From: JBQLZQ01 sp052168355
Lineage (GTDB): Bacteria > Pseudomonadota > Alphaproteobacteria > DSM-16000 > Inquilinaceae
NCBI GenBank assembly: GCA_052168355.1
Contig: JBQLZQ010000070.1
Span: forward strand, 62,001-126,000
DNA length: 64,000 nt
Direction of reading: 5' to 3'
Shown: positions 42,931-51,999 of the stretch, piece by piece
Numbering within the stretch: position 1 is the first letter of the stretch
How the letters are laid out: every line of letters begins with the position of its first letter
The notes under the pieces: model-generated
The model's input: the letters and a program-made list of their open reading frames with translations, nothing else
Told to the model about the DNA's origin: nothing
Database searches by the model: none
Program-made: the position numbers and the translations under genes

Positions 42931-44952
42931 TCACGCCTTGCCGATGGGTGCCGTGACCCGGTCGAGCCAGTCCTTGTCGGCGACGTCGAGCCGGGGCGCC
43001 AGCGCCCGCCGCACCTGATCGTGGTAGGCGTCGATCCAGGCCCGTTCCGCCGCAGTCAGCATGTCGGTGACGATCAGGGCCGGGTCGGCTGGCACCAGGG
43101 TCACCGTTTCGAACGCCAGCATGGGCTTGTCTTCGTCCGGCCCCGCCGGGCTTTCGCGGACCGCCACCAAATTCTCGAACCGGATGCCATAGGCGCCCGT
43201 CTTGTAATAGCCCGGCTCGTTCGACACGATCATACCCGGCTCCAGCGCGACGCTGTTGGGCATCTTGGAGATGCGGTGCGGTCCTTCATGGACCCCGAGA
43301 AAGCTGCCGACGCCGTGACCGGTGCCGTGGTCGTAGTCAAGCCCCGCCTGCCACAGAAACTGGCGGGCCAGAACATCGAGCTGCGAGCCGGTGGTGCCCT
43401 TTGGGAACCGGGCGGTGGCCAGCGCGATATGCCCCTTGAGCACCAGGGTATAGCGCCGGCACATCTCCGCCGTGGGCGTTCCGATGGCGACCGTGCGGGT
43501 GACATCGGTGGTCCCGTCCAGGTACTGGGCGCCGCTGTCGACCAGATACAGCGTGCCCGGCGTCAGCGCGCGATCGGTGCGCTCCGACACCCGGTAGTGA
43601 ACGATAGCCCCGTTGGAGCCGGCACCCGATATAGTCTCGAAGCTGAGATCGCGGAACAGCGGATCCTCGGCGCGGATCCGGGCCAGAGCGTCGGCGGCGC
43701 CGCTTTCCGTCAGGCCACCGGCCGGCCCTTGCGCCGCCACCCAGGCAAGAAAGCGCGCCATTGCCGCGCCGTCGCGCCGATGGGCCGCGCGGGCGCCCTC
43801 CAGTTCCACGGGGTTCTTGCGCGCCTTTGGCAACAGGCACGGGTCCCGATCCCGCCGGATGGAGGCGCCGGCATCGTCCAGCCGGTGAAAAATCCACGCG
43901 CCGGCCGACGAGGCGTCGACCAGAACGGTTTTCCCCGCCGCGCCCAACGCATCCATCGCCGGACCGAAGGCGTCCGGCGGTTCCACCGTCACCCGGTTGC
44001 CCAGATGGGCCGCGGTATCGCGGGTGAGTTTGCGGCGGTCGATGAACAGCTGCACGTCTGCGTCCGCCGTCACGATGGCGTAGGACAGCGCCAAGGGTGT
44101 ATTGGGCACGTCCGCGCCGCGGATGTTGAGCAGCCAGGCGATGCTGTCGGGCGCGGTCAGGACAGCGGCGTCGAGACCGTCACCGGCCAGCGCCTTGGCC
44201 ACGGCGGCCTGTTTATCGGCCGCGCTCTCCCCCGCATAGGCGATGTCGTGCGGGACGACGGGCGCCAGCGGCGGCGGCGGCTGGTCTTCCCACACGGCGT
44301 CAATGGGGTTGCCGGCCACCGGCACCAGGGACGCGCCGCGACGCTCCAGCGCCGTTGCGGTCTTTTCCGCCCAGGCGATGGTATGCAGGCGCGGGTCGTA
44401 GCCGAACCGGTCGCCGGAGTTCAGGTGCGCCGCCACCCATTCGGCATGCGGTTCGTCCATCAGATGCCTGACGGTATAGAGAGCGCCGTCGACCTCCTCG
44501 GCGGCCTGAAGGGTGTATCGCCCGTCGACAAACAGCGCCGCCGTATCGCGCAGCACGATGGCCAGGCCGGCCGAGCCGGTAAATCCGGTCAGCCAGGCCA
44601 GCCGTTCCGCGTACGGTGGCACTGATTCGCCCTGATGTTCGTCGGCGCGGGGAACGATAAAGCCCGCCAGCCCCTGGCGCGCCAGGTCCGTCCGCAGGGC
44701 CGCCAGCCGCTCGGCGCGGTCGGACACGCCCCTCGCCGCCGTCGCCAGGGCACGACGGACCTGGTCGAACCGCTCGGCCAGGGCGGCATCCGCGTCCGGG
44801 GCTATCAGAGCCATCCAGCGGTCCGGCCGGCCGGCGATCGGAGAGGCGTTGATGCCGGCAAGGAGAGCCCGCAGATCCTCCGGTTTCCGGTCTATTCCCG
44901 CCATTTCGATCAGGCGGCTGAGGGCCTCGTCCTGGGCGGCGCTGTCGGTCAT
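42931..44952 (-). CDS. pepP: Xaa-Pro aminopeptidase (M24B family)
   Basis: A 673-residue metallopeptidase of the three-domain type found from bacteria to human XPNPEP1: two creatinase-like N-terminal domains and a pita-bread catalytic domain. Metal ligands are in YLVDSGAQYLDGTTDVTRT, GTGHGVGSFLGVHEGP, SNEPGYY and RFENLV. It removes N-terminal residues preceding proline. I chose the ATG at 44952; a longer in-frame reading adds unrelated residues. The role beside glpR is not obvious. Confidence 0.92.
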   Translation of the reverse strand: MTDSAAQDEALSRLIEMAGIDRKPEDLRALLAGINASPIAGRPDRWMALIAPDADAALAERFDQVRRALATAARGVSDRAERLAALRTDLARQGLAGFIVPRADEHQGESVPPYAERLAWLTGFTGSAGLAIVLRDTAALFVDGRYTLQAAEEVDGALYTVRHLMDEPHAEWVAAHLNSGDRFGYDPRLHTIAWAEKTATALERRGASLVPVAGNPIDAVWEDQPPPPLAPVVPHDIAYAGESAADKQAAVAKALAGDGLDAAVLTAPDSIAWLLNIRGADVPNTPLALSYAIVTADADVQLFIDRRKLTRDTAAHLGNRVTVEPPDAFGPAMDALGAAGKTVLVDASSAGAWIFHRLDDAGASIRRDRDPCLLPKARKNPVELEGARAAHRRDGAAMARFLAWVAAQGPAGGLTESGAADALARIRAEDPLFRDLSFETISGAGSNGAIVHYRVSERTDRALTPGTLYLVDSGAQYLDGTTDVTRTVAIGTPTAEMCRRYTLVLKGHIALATARFPKGTTGSQLDVLARQFLWQAGLDYDHGTGHGVGSFLGVHEGPHRISKMPNSVALEPGMIVSNEPGYYKTGAYGIRFENLVAVRESPAGPDEDKPMLAFETVTLVPADPALIVTDMLTAAERAWIDAYHDQVRRALAPRLDVADKDWLDRVTAPIGKA

Positions 44953-45254
44953 GGTCACGGGCGGGGTCCTGTCCAAACACGGTCCCCAAAGGCTAGCGTC
45001 TAATCCCGGTCGTGACCATGGCCGCCGCATGCCGGTTTCCGGGACAGGCGCGTACCAAGAGCTATGCGTTTTCGGAATTGCTGCGCTGCATCATGAACCG
45101 ATGACAAGTGCCTGTTTTGTCCCAAACTATGGGCTGTCAGAAATGTTGCAGTGCAGTAAGACAAAATCAATAACCGCCAGGCACCCTTCAAGGCTCAACC
45201 GCCGGATCCGGCTATCGGACCGGCTCCCGATTTTAAAAAGATAGGGTGACACCC
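44953..45254. other. 302-bp intergenic region with divergent promoters
   Basis: It lies between divergent pepP and the DUF1127 gene. AT-richer DNA at about 45060-45180 contains an inverted repeat, TTTTGTC (45115-45121) and GACAAAA (45160-45166), flanking CCCAAACTATGGG and the tandem TGCAGTGCAG. No coding sequence is supported. The repeat arms resemble a regulator site, but I cannot name the factor. Confidence 0.4.
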
Positions 45255-45512
45255 ATGATCGACCTCAGAATTGCTCCCGCCTCCCGCGGTATCCTTCGGT
45301 TCCTGGGCATTGGGCCGCGGCTTAACGCCAGCCAGAAGGTGACCCTGGACGAGTTGATGAACCTGTCGGATCGTCAGCTTGAAGACATCGGCCTGACCCG
45401 CGGCCTGATCGAGACCGTGGTCATCCAGGGCCCCGAGGGCGTCCGTGCCCTGAATCCCCAGGGCGCCGTACAGGCCGCCAACAACGACCGCCTGTCCGCC
45501 GTCGTCGCCTAA
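45255..45512 (+). CDS. DUF1127 (YjiS-like) small protein
   Basis: 85 residues. The core LDELMNLSDRQLEDIGLTRGLI (about 30-51) matches the DUF1127 motif of short basic proteins abundant in alphaproteobacteria; some have been shown to bind RNA and affect sRNA turnover. The ATG at 45255 has AGGGTG about seven bases upstream; a GTG at 45246 is a less likely start. The C-terminal 30 residues beyond the motif are unusual for the family. Its stop overlaps the convergent prmA stop by four bases. Confidence 0.75.
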   Translation: MIDLRIAPASRGILRFLGIGPRLNASQKVTLDELMNLSDRQLEDIGLTRGLIETVVIQGPEGVRALNPQGAVQAANNDRLSAVVA

Positions 45513-46432
45513 GACGCGACGCTTGTCCGCAAACGGGGGAGGGCTCCGCCCTGCCCCCGGCGGCGGAGGACCAGGGTCGACCAGCCTTTGACCCGCAACC
45601 GCCGTTCCAGCACCAGCCCGTGACGGCGGTGGGCCGCCAGCACGAAGCGTTCCTGGCGCTCCAGAAGCCCCGACAGCACCACGGTGCCGCCCGGGGTCAG
45701 ATGCCGCGCCAACGCGGGCGCCATCTCCGCCAGGGGACGGGCCAGGATGTTGGCGATGATCAGATCGTAGGGCCCGGCCCGGCCGATGGCCGGATCCCGG
45801 TATCCGGGACCGCGATGCACGGCGATCCGTCCCTTCAGGCGGTTGACCCGCGCGTTGACGCCGGCCACCCGTGCCGCCTCCCCATCCACATCCGAAGCGA
45901 CGATCCGCGCCGCCGGCCACAGCCGGGCGGCGGCAAAGCTGAGAATGCCCGTACCGCAGCCCATGTCCAAGGGCCGGCGGACGCGGCGCCTCTTGGCCAG
46001 GCGCTCCAGTGCACGCAGACAACCCTCGGTGGTCGGGTGCTCGCCGGTGCCAAAGGCGGTCGCCGCGTCGATCCGCAACCCCATCGCGCTGGCCGGCACC
46101 TGGCCTTCATGGTGCGAGCCATGGATGAAAAACCGGCCGACCCGCACCGGCGGAAAGGCCTGATAAGTGGCCTGCAGCCAGTCGGTGGGTGGGACCCGGA
46201 CAACGGTCAGGACCGGTTCGGCAACACCGGACGCCCGGGCCGCCAGGGCCAGCCTTACGCCGATGGCCGACAGGTCGGGTCGGGCCGTGGCGATCCCTTC
46301 CATACGGCCCGTCGGGCTTTCCTCGTCGTCGACATCCGCCGACACCGAAGCGCAGCAGTCGGCCAGCACCGACTCGAACGCGTCGACGGCAATAGTAGGC
46401 ACGGTCAGGGACAGCCGCCAGGCCGCGATCAT
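45509..46432 (-). CDS. prmA: Ribosomal protein L11 methyltransferase
   Basis: A 307-residue SAM methyltransferase. Motif I, LDMGCGTGILS, begins at about 155; the PrmA-specific substrate loop NILA lies near 216-219, and GTGEHPTTEGCL precedes motif I. It trimethylates lysines of ribosomal protein L11. The N-terminal L11-binding region is less conserved. I chose the ATG at 46432 over an in-frame TTG at 46447. It sits 33 bp after the BtpA-like gene on the same strand. Confidence 0.9.
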   Translation of the reverse strand: MIAAWRLSLTVPTIAVDAFESVLADCCASVSADVDDEESPTGRMEGIATARPDLSAIGVRLALAARASGVAEPVLTVVRVPPTDWLQATYQAFPPVRVGRFFIHGSHHEGQVPASAMGLRIDAATAFGTGEHPTTEGCLRALERLAKRRRVRRPLDMGCGTGILSFAAARLWPAARIVASDVDGEAARVAGVNARVNRLKGRIAVHRGPGYRDPAIGRAGPYDLIIANILARPLAEMAPALARHLTPGGTVVLSGLLERQERFVLAAHRRHGLVLERRLRVKGWSTLVLRRRGQGGALPRLRTSVAS

Positions 46433-46465
46433 CCGTTGTCTCGCCAATAAGGTCGGCTCTTGATG

Positions 46466-47329
46466 TTAGCGCCTGATGCCGGCGGTGAAACGGAGGACGC
46501 GGTCGGGGTCGACCGGGTTCCACCAGACCCCGTCGACCTTCAGCGACGACGCGACGATGACACCGTCGACAATGGCCAGCAGATCGTTGACGTTGTCTGA
46601 TGTCACCCCGCTGCCGACCAGCGTCGGCAGGCGCGACGCCTCCTTGATCAGACGCACATAGTCCAGATCGGCGGCATGGCCTGTCCGCTGTCCCGTGGCG
46701 ATCACCGCGTCGGCGTCGAAGAACACCAGGTCCTTGACCTGTTCCTCGACCGGCCGGTCGGCGACGATGGCGTGGGCGCCGTGCTTGACGTGGGCGTCGG
46801 CGAAGACACGCACGCCCCGCGCCCTAAGCCGGGCCCGGTATCGCATCGCCTGCGCCGCCGCCCCCTCGATCAGGCCTTCATTGGCGACATAGGCGTTGGC
46901 CCATTGATTGACCCGGATGAACGCGGCGGAGGCGGCGCTGGCGATGGCCAGCGCAGGGATGGCGCCGTTGGCGAGCACGTTGATGCCCACCGGCCGGTCC
47001 AGATCGCGCCGGATGCGATCGGCGACGACCGCCATATGGGTCCCGACCTCGGGCCCGATGTCCTCGGGCTTGGCGAACGGGATGTCGCCGTGGTTCTCCA
47101 CAATGACACCGTCGCAGCCGCCTTCCAGATAAGCACGCGCGTCGGCAAGGCCCTGGGCATAGATCGTCTCGACCGCCTCCCCGTCGTGGCGGGGCGATCC
47201 GGGCAGGGGATTGAGGTGAACTACACCGATCACCGCTTTGGCACGCCCGAAGATGGCGGTGACGGCGTCCTGGGATCGGGCCGAAATCGGGCGTTGGGCG
47301 GACGCGGGTGAACTTGTCGGCGCGGACAT
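46466..47329 (-). CDS. BtpA/SgcQ family protein
   Basis: A 287-residue TIM-barrel protein. Conserved blocks include VIGVVHLNPLPGSPRH near residue 33, GCDGVIVENHGDIPF, INVLANG and a C-terminal phosphate-type loop LVGSGVTSDNV. BtpA was named for photosystem I biogenesis in cyanobacteria; SgcQ is encoded in an uncharacterised sugar operon. In a sugar island an aldolase or epimerase-like role on a phosphorylated intermediate is plausible but unproven. Its ATG overlaps the PfkB kinase stop (TGATG), so the two are translated together. Confidence 0.82.
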   Translation of the reverse strand: MSAPTSSPASAQRPISARSQDAVTAIFGRAKAVIGVVHLNPLPGSPRHDGEAVETIYAQGLADARAYLEGGCDGVIVENHGDIPFAKPEDIGPEVGTHMAVVADRIRRDLDRPVGINVLANGAIPALAIASAASAAFIRVNQWANAYVANEGLIEGAAAQAMRYRARLRARGVRVFADAHVKHGAHAIVADRPVEEQVKDLVFFDADAVIATGQRTGHAADLDYVRLIKEASRLPTLVGSGVTSDNVNDLLAIVDGVIVASSLKVDGVWWNPVDPDRVLRFTAGIRR

Positions 47330-48261
47330 CAGGCGGGGCTCCGGTGAGGTGGGGAAGAGCGGGGGCTGGCGAACGACACCAACTCCGCAATCTCCTCCCG
47401 GGTTGGACAGGAGGCAAGCGCGCCATGGCGGGTGACGGCGATGGCGGCGGCTTCGTTGGCGACGGCAGTGGCGGCGTGCACCGTCCAGGTTTCTTGGATC
47501 AGACCCGCCAGTACACCACAGAACACGTCGCCGGCCCCGGCGGTGTCAACCGCATTGATCGGTGCCGCCGCAAAAGCCTCGGTCCCCGTCCGGTCGGTCA
47601 GCATCGCGCCGGCCGCGCCGAGGGTAACCACCACCGCGCCGGCGCCCCAATCGCGAAAGACCCGGGACGCCGCCTTCGGGTCGCCCGAGCCGGTCAGGGT
47701 GGCGGCTTCGACCGCGTTCACGATAACCAGGTCGACCGACGCCCAGGGTATGGGCAGGGCCGCCGCTAACGGGCTAGGATTGAGAACCGTGAACGCTCCC
47801 CAGGCTCGCGCCTGGACGAGGACGGCGGCGGTCGTCGGTCCCTGGAGGTTCCCCTGCAACACAACCGTGTCGCCGGCGGCCGGCGCTTTTTTCGACAGGG
47901 CGCCGGACAGCGGATCGAAGCGCGCGGCGCAGGCGGTGGCGCTGACGATCATGTTCTCACCGCCCCGTTCGACCAGGATGATCGACCGGTCGGTCGGCTG
48001 GTCCATCACCGTCAGGCCGGTATCATCCAGACCTTCGGCGACGATCGCGGCGCGGATCCGTTGTGCCGCCTCGTCCCGCCCCACCGCCGCCGACAACCGC
48101 ACGGCGGCGCCCGTCCGCGCCGCGGCCACGGCCTGGTTCAGCCCCTTGCCGCCCAGCCCTTCCAACACACCGGCGGCGACGCGCGTTTCTCCGGGGCGCG
48201 GAAGGCAATCGACATTCAGCGTCAGGTCGATGCAGGCGTTGCCGACGACATGAATGGTCAT
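47329..48261 (-). CDS. PfkB-family carbohydrate kinase
   Basis: A 310-residue ribokinase-fold kinase. The substrate-binding GGKGLNQA lies at 37-44, and the ATP/anion-hole motif DTAGAGD at 239-245 supplies catalytic base D245. The N-terminal NACIDLTLNVDCLPRPGET fits ribokinase-type members. Coupling to the BtpA/SgcQ gene and an importer suggests it phosphorylates the imported compound or its ring-opened product. Specificity is not readable from sequence. Confidence 0.85.
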   Translation of the reverse strand: MTIHVVGNACIDLTLNVDCLPRPGETRVAAGVLEGLGGKGLNQAVAAARTGAAVRLSAAVGRDEAAQRIRAAIVAEGLDDTGLTVMDQPTDRSIILVERGGENMIVSATACAARFDPLSGALSKKAPAAGDTVVLQGNLQGPTTAAVLVQARAWGAFTVLNPSPLAAALPIPWASVDLVIVNAVEAATLTGSGDPKAASRVFRDWGAGAVVVTLGAAGAMLTDRTGTEAFAAAPINAVDTAGAGDVFCGVLAGLIQETWTVHAATAVANEAAAIAVTRHGALASCPTREEIAELVSFASPRSSPPHRSPA

Positions 48262-48279
48262 GGCCGATCGAACACAGGC

Positions 48280-49047
48280 TCAGCGATCGCCCACCGTCCA
48301 CGCGATGGCCTGGCTCCACATTTTGGCATAACCGTCCCAGGCGCAGAAATCGGGCGGCACCCAATGGGGCCCGATGTCGGAGGTCCAGGCCAGGCTGCGG
48401 CCCTTCCCATACGTGCCGGTGACCAGTAGCGGGCGGTTGCCATAGTCGGTCGAGACGGTGGCCAGCACCGTCGCGCCGGGCTTTGGCACGACCTCGTTGA
48501 AGCCGAGCAGAACCGGCCAGTCCCCGCCGATCCCGTCCAGGATGGGATGATCCGGCCCGGCGATGACGGGCTTGAATCCCTCCGGCACCTCGACCCGGTC
48601 GTCGACCGCAAGACAGGTCACGGGAAGCACGTCCTCGACCGGCGTGCCGCGATAGCGCGCGCCGCCATTGATGCCCTGAAAGCTGTAGTAGCCGCCGACC
48701 ATGATGAGCCCGCCGCCCTGATCGGCATAGTCGCGCAGCAGCCGGAGCCGGTTGGGCCTCGGCCGGCTGTGGATCCAGGTATCGGGATGAAGCAACAACG
48801 TGTTGGACCCGATATCCGACAGGATCACCGCGTCGTAGGCCTGAAGCGCCTGAAGGTTTTGGGGAAAATCGCGCTGCGCCTCGTGCGCCGGCATGAACAC
48901 GATCTCGTAGGGCCCGTCGGCCAGGGCGTCCAGCAGCGTGTCGGCGCCGGTGTGATAGGTGACCGTCGGGAACTGGTCGAACCCCTTGATATGGGTCGCG
49001 GTGCTCACCCAGGATTCGCCGGCGAGAAGGATTTTGCGTCTGGTCAT
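48280..49047 (-). CDS. Glutamine amidotransferase-like protein (class I GATase fold)
   Basis: 255 residues resembling the ThuA/COG5426-like branch of the GATase superfamily: KILLAGESWV at the N-terminus, the YDAVILSDIGSNTLLL block, and GGGLIMVGGYYSFQGING where true amidotransferases carry the nucleophile elbow. No G-x-C-x-G cysteine is visible; the position is GGYYS. A hydrolytic amidotransferase activity is thus unlikely; it may bind or process a sugar. I chose the ATG at 49047 over a TTG five codons upstream. Spacing to neighbours is 11 and 18 bp. Confidence 0.65.
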   Translation of the reverse strand: MTRRKILLAGESWVSTATHIKGFDQFPTVTYHTGADTLLDALADGPYEIVFMPAHEAQRDFPQNLQALQAYDAVILSDIGSNTLLLHPDTWIHSRPRPNRLRLLRDYADQGGGLIMVGGYYSFQGINGGARYRGTPVEDVLPVTCLAVDDRVEVPEGFKPVIAGPDHPILDGIGGDWPVLLGFNEVVPKPGATVLATVSTDYGNRPLLVTGTYGKGRSLAWTSDIGPHWVPPDFCAWDGYAKMWSQAIAWTVGDR

Positions 49048-49058
49048 GGGGGCTGGCC

Positions 49059-50135
49059 TCAAAGGTCGGAAGCGGCGAAAACGCGGCGCGGATTGGCGAT
49101 CATCATCAGATCGATGGCGTCCTGATCCAGCCCGTGCCGCTTCAGTCGCGGCAGGAAGTGGCGCAGGATGTACCCATAGCCAAAGCCGCCATACCGGGTC
49201 AGCATCATCTTCAAGAACACGTCCTGGGACAGCAGTACGCGGTCGCCATGGCCGGCATCGATCAACCGGCGGATGGCGCGGGCGTTTTCCTCGTCCGATG
49301 GCGATTGGGCCTTCTGATCGGCATAGTAATAGTCCATGCCGATCATGTCGTATTCCAGGAAGGCGCCGCGGTCGGCCAGGCTGGTCTGATACGGCAGATC
49401 GTCATGACTGGGGTTCATGTGGCAGAGCACGGTGTGGCGCAGGTCCGCCCCCTCCTCCTCGATCATGTCGAGAACGCGGTGGGCCAGCCGTTCCCAGCCT
49501 GGCAGATGGATCGACAGCGGCACGCCGGTGGCCTTCGCTGCCCGCGCAGCGCCGCGCAGCGACTTCTGTTCCGCCTCGGTGAAATCCTTGCTGACGCCGA
49601 TCTCCCCGATGATTCCGGCCATGACGTCCGGCTTTTCGTCCGCTCCGCCCACATCCGCGACGATAAGAGCGGCGACCTGATCGACATCCATCGGCCCAAA
49701 CCATTCGGGGTGGGACGCCTCAAGGTAGAACCCCGACCCCATGACGATATTGAGCCCGGTGCGGCGGGCGATCCGCTGCAGGGCCTGCGGGTCGCGGCCG
49801 ATGCCAAGGTTGGTTGGATCGATCACGGTGTGGCCGCCCAGATCGGTGAACCGGTAAAGCTCCTCCATCGCCAGATCGACATCGACCAGATGGCAATTGT
49901 CGCGGCTGAGAAACGGGTTCATCCGCAGCTCGCCCAGGATCTCGATACTCACGGGCTGCTCGGCGATCGCCATCTCCGAGGCGTGACACGGGCATTTCCA
50001 CCAGCTCGACGTGTCGAGCAGGATATGCTCATGCATCAGGGTGACGCCCATGGTCTCCACGGGGATCGGCCCCAGAACCGTCATCACTGTGCCCGACCGG
50101 ACACCGATCGGCGAAGTCTTTTCGTGTTCCGTCAC
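49059..50135 (-). CDS. Phosphotriesterase-family hydrolase (Glu-type)
   Basis: A 358-residue amidohydrolase-superfamily enzyme. Metal ligands are H35 and H37 (MHEHI), bridging E178 (GEIGVS) in place of the carboxylated lysine of true phosphotriesterases, H210 (SIHLPG), H239 (LCHMNPS) and D305 (SQDVF). The glutamate variant is seen in PHP-like and lactonase members. In an uptake island for sugar-like compounds, lactone or phosphoester hydrolysis is the likely job. The GTG at 50135 is preceded by GAGGGA. Confidence 0.85.
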   Translation of the reverse strand: MTEHEKTSPIGVRSGTVMTVLGPIPVETMGVTLMHEHILLDTSSWWKCPCHASEMAIAEQPVSIEILGELRMNPFLSRDNCHLVDVDLAMEELYRFTDLGGHTVIDPTNLGIGRDPQALQRIARRTGLNIVMGSGFYLEASHPEWFGPMDVDQVAALIVADVGGADEKPDVMAGIIGEIGVSKDFTEAEQKSLRGAARAAKATGVPLSIHLPGWERLAHRVLDMIEEEGADLRHTVLCHMNPSHDDLPYQTSLADRGAFLEYDMIGMDYYYADQKAQSPSDEENARAIRRLIDAGHGDRVLLSQDVFLKMMLTRYGGFGYGYILRHFLPRLKRHGLDQDAIDLMMIANPRRVFAASDL

Positions 50136-50151
50136 CGGTCCCTCTCCCTTG

Positions 50152-51174
50152 TCATCGCCCCTGGATACTCCCGCGAAAGATGCGGAAGTTGAGCCAGATG
50201 GCGATCAGGATGATGACACCGGTGACGATCGGCGTCAGGAACGGCGACAGATGGGCCAGGATTAGGCCGTTGGCGATGACCGCGACGGTCAACGCCCCCA
50301 GGATGGTCCCGATCATCGTGCCGCGCCCCCCGAATAGGCTGGTGCCGCCCAGCACGACGGCGGCAATGACCTCCAGCTCGAACCCCTGACCGGCGTTGGA
50401 GGAGCCGCTGCCCAGGCGCCCGGCCAGAATGATGCCGGCCAGTGCCGCCGCCGTGCTGGACAGGACATAGACCATCAGCGTCACACGGCGCGTGTTGACG
50501 CCGGCGCGGCGCACCGCCTCGCGGTTGGCGCCGATGCCGGTGACATAGCGCCCGAACGCCGTCTCGTTGAAGGTTATGTAGGCGAGCAGCAGCACGGCCG
50601 CGGCGATCCACGCCGGCAACGGCACACCCGCCACCCAGGCCCGCCCGATGACCACGAACGGGCTGTCGGGAGCGATCGGGATCGAATAGCCGCCGGTGAT
50701 CAGCAGCGCCACACCCCGGATGACGCTGAGACCGGCCAGGGTGACGATGAAGGCGGGAATGCCCTCATAGGCGACGAAGAATCCCTGGACGGCCCCAATC
50801 AGGGCGCCGCACCCCAGCATCGCCAGTATCACCAGCGGCCAGGGCACGCCAAGCTGCAGCAGAGTGGCCGAGAGCGCGCTGATCAGGGCCAGAACCGAAC
50901 CGACCGACAGATCGATTCCCCCCGTGGTGATCACCAGGGTCATCGCGGCGGCGACGATCAGCAGCGGCGCCGACTGGCGCACCACGTTGAGCAGGTTGGG
51001 GGCAGTCAGGAAGGCATCGGTGACCAGCGTGAACAGAAGGCAGACGGCAAGAAAGAAGATGGCGATCGAAGCGACGCCGCCATTAGCCAGGAAGCGGTCC
51101 TTCAACGTGTCGGGGCGCAGGCGTGTCGAAGGCCCGTGGGCCATCGCCGGTTTCGACGCGGTCGGTTCGGTCAT
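50152..51174 (-). CDS. Sugar ABC transporter permease (RbsC-like)
   Basis: A 340-residue CUT2 permease with about ten membrane segments. Typical blocks are TGGIDLSVGSVLAL, VTLAGLSVIRG, NREAVRRAGVNTRRV and VVLGGTSLFGGRGTMIGT. One permease works as a homodimer. The ATG at 51174 overlaps the ATPase stop (ATGA). The 511-residue in-frame extension upstream lies within the ATPase gene and was discarded. Confidence 0.9.
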   Translation of the reverse strand: MTEPTASKPAMAHGPSTRLRPDTLKDRFLANGGVASIAIFFLAVCLLFTLVTDAFLTAPNLLNVVRQSAPLLIVAAAMTLVITTGGIDLSVGSVLALISALSATLLQLGVPWPLVILAMLGCGALIGAVQGFFVAYEGIPAFIVTLAGLSVIRGVALLITGGYSIPIAPDSPFVVIGRAWVAGVPLPAWIAAAVLLLAYITFNETAFGRYVTGIGANREAVRRAGVNTRRVTLMVYVLSSTAAALAGIILAGRLGSGSSNAGQGFELEVIAAVVLGGTSLFGGRGTMIGTILGALTVAVIANGLILAHLSPFLTPIVTGVIILIAIWLNFRIFRGSIQGR

Positions 51175-51965
51175 GACGGCGACGGACGGGCGTGGCCGCC
51201 GGCGGCCGAGCGTGCGGCGAACTTGCGGCCGACGATCAGGTTGACGATTTCCTCGATGTTGGTGTCCTCCGTCGGGCGTTCGGCGACGGCGCGTCCCTCG
51301 TACATCACCAGGATACGGTCGCAGACAAGGAACAGATCCTGCAGCCGGTGGGTGATCAGGATGACGCTGACGCCCCGCGCGCTGACGGTGCGGATCAGCT
51401 CCAGCACCGCCTCCACCTCGGCCACGGCAAGGGCCGCCGTCGGTTCGTCCATGATCAGCACCGCCGGGTCGAACGAGGCGGCGCGGCCGATGGCGATACT
51501 CTGGCGCTGACCGCCCGACAAGTTTTCGACCTTGACCCGGATGTCCGGGATGACGATGCCAAGCCGGTCCAGCATCGCCCGCGCGTCGCGATGCATCCGC
51601 GGCTTGTCGAGGAAGCCCAGGCCCAGCTTGCGACGGCGCGGTTCGCGACCCAGAAACAGATTGCCGGCGACATCGACCGTGTCGCACAGCGCCAGGTCCT
51701 GATAGACCATCTCCACATGGTGGCGCCGCGCGTCGGCCGGGCTTTCGAACCGCACCGGCTTGCCGTCGAGCTCAATGGTCCCGGCGTCGGGCACGACCGC
51801 GCCGGACAGCACCTTGCTGAGGGTTGACTTACCCGCACCGTTGTCGCCGACCAGGCCCAGTACCTCGCCGGCTCTCAAGGACAGGTCGACCCCATCGAGA
51901 GAGACGATGGGGCCGTAGCGTTTTACGATCCCGGTCATTCTTACGCGCGGTGGGGCATCGCCCAT
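51171..51965 (-). CDS. Sugar ABC transporter ATPase, single domain (FrcA-like)
   Basis: 264 residues: Walker A GDNGAGKST (about 41-49), the signature LSGGQRQSIAIGRA, Walker B LIMDEPTAALA and H-loop ITHRLQD. CUT2 ATPases usually have two fused domains (about 500 residues); this single-domain form matches the FrcA type of rhizobial fructose or polyol importers. All catalytic motifs are intact. It is separated from the binding-protein gene by 95 bp containing a hairpin. Confidence 0.88.
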   Translation of the reverse strand: MGDAPPRVRMTGIVKRYGPIVSLDGVDLSLRAGEVLGLVGDNGAGKSTLSKVLSGAVVPDAGTIELDGKPVRFESPADARRHHVEMVYQDLALCDTVDVAGNLFLGREPRRRKLGLGFLDKPRMHRDARAMLDRLGIVIPDIRVKVENLSGGQRQSIAIGRAASFDPAVLIMDEPTAALAVAEVEAVLELIRTVSARGVSVILITHRLQDLFLVCDRILVMYEGRAVAERPTEDTNIEEIVNLIVGRKFAARSAAGGHARPSPS

Positions 51966-51999
51966 GGTTCGAGGCCTGCTTCCGTCAAATGTCGACCAC

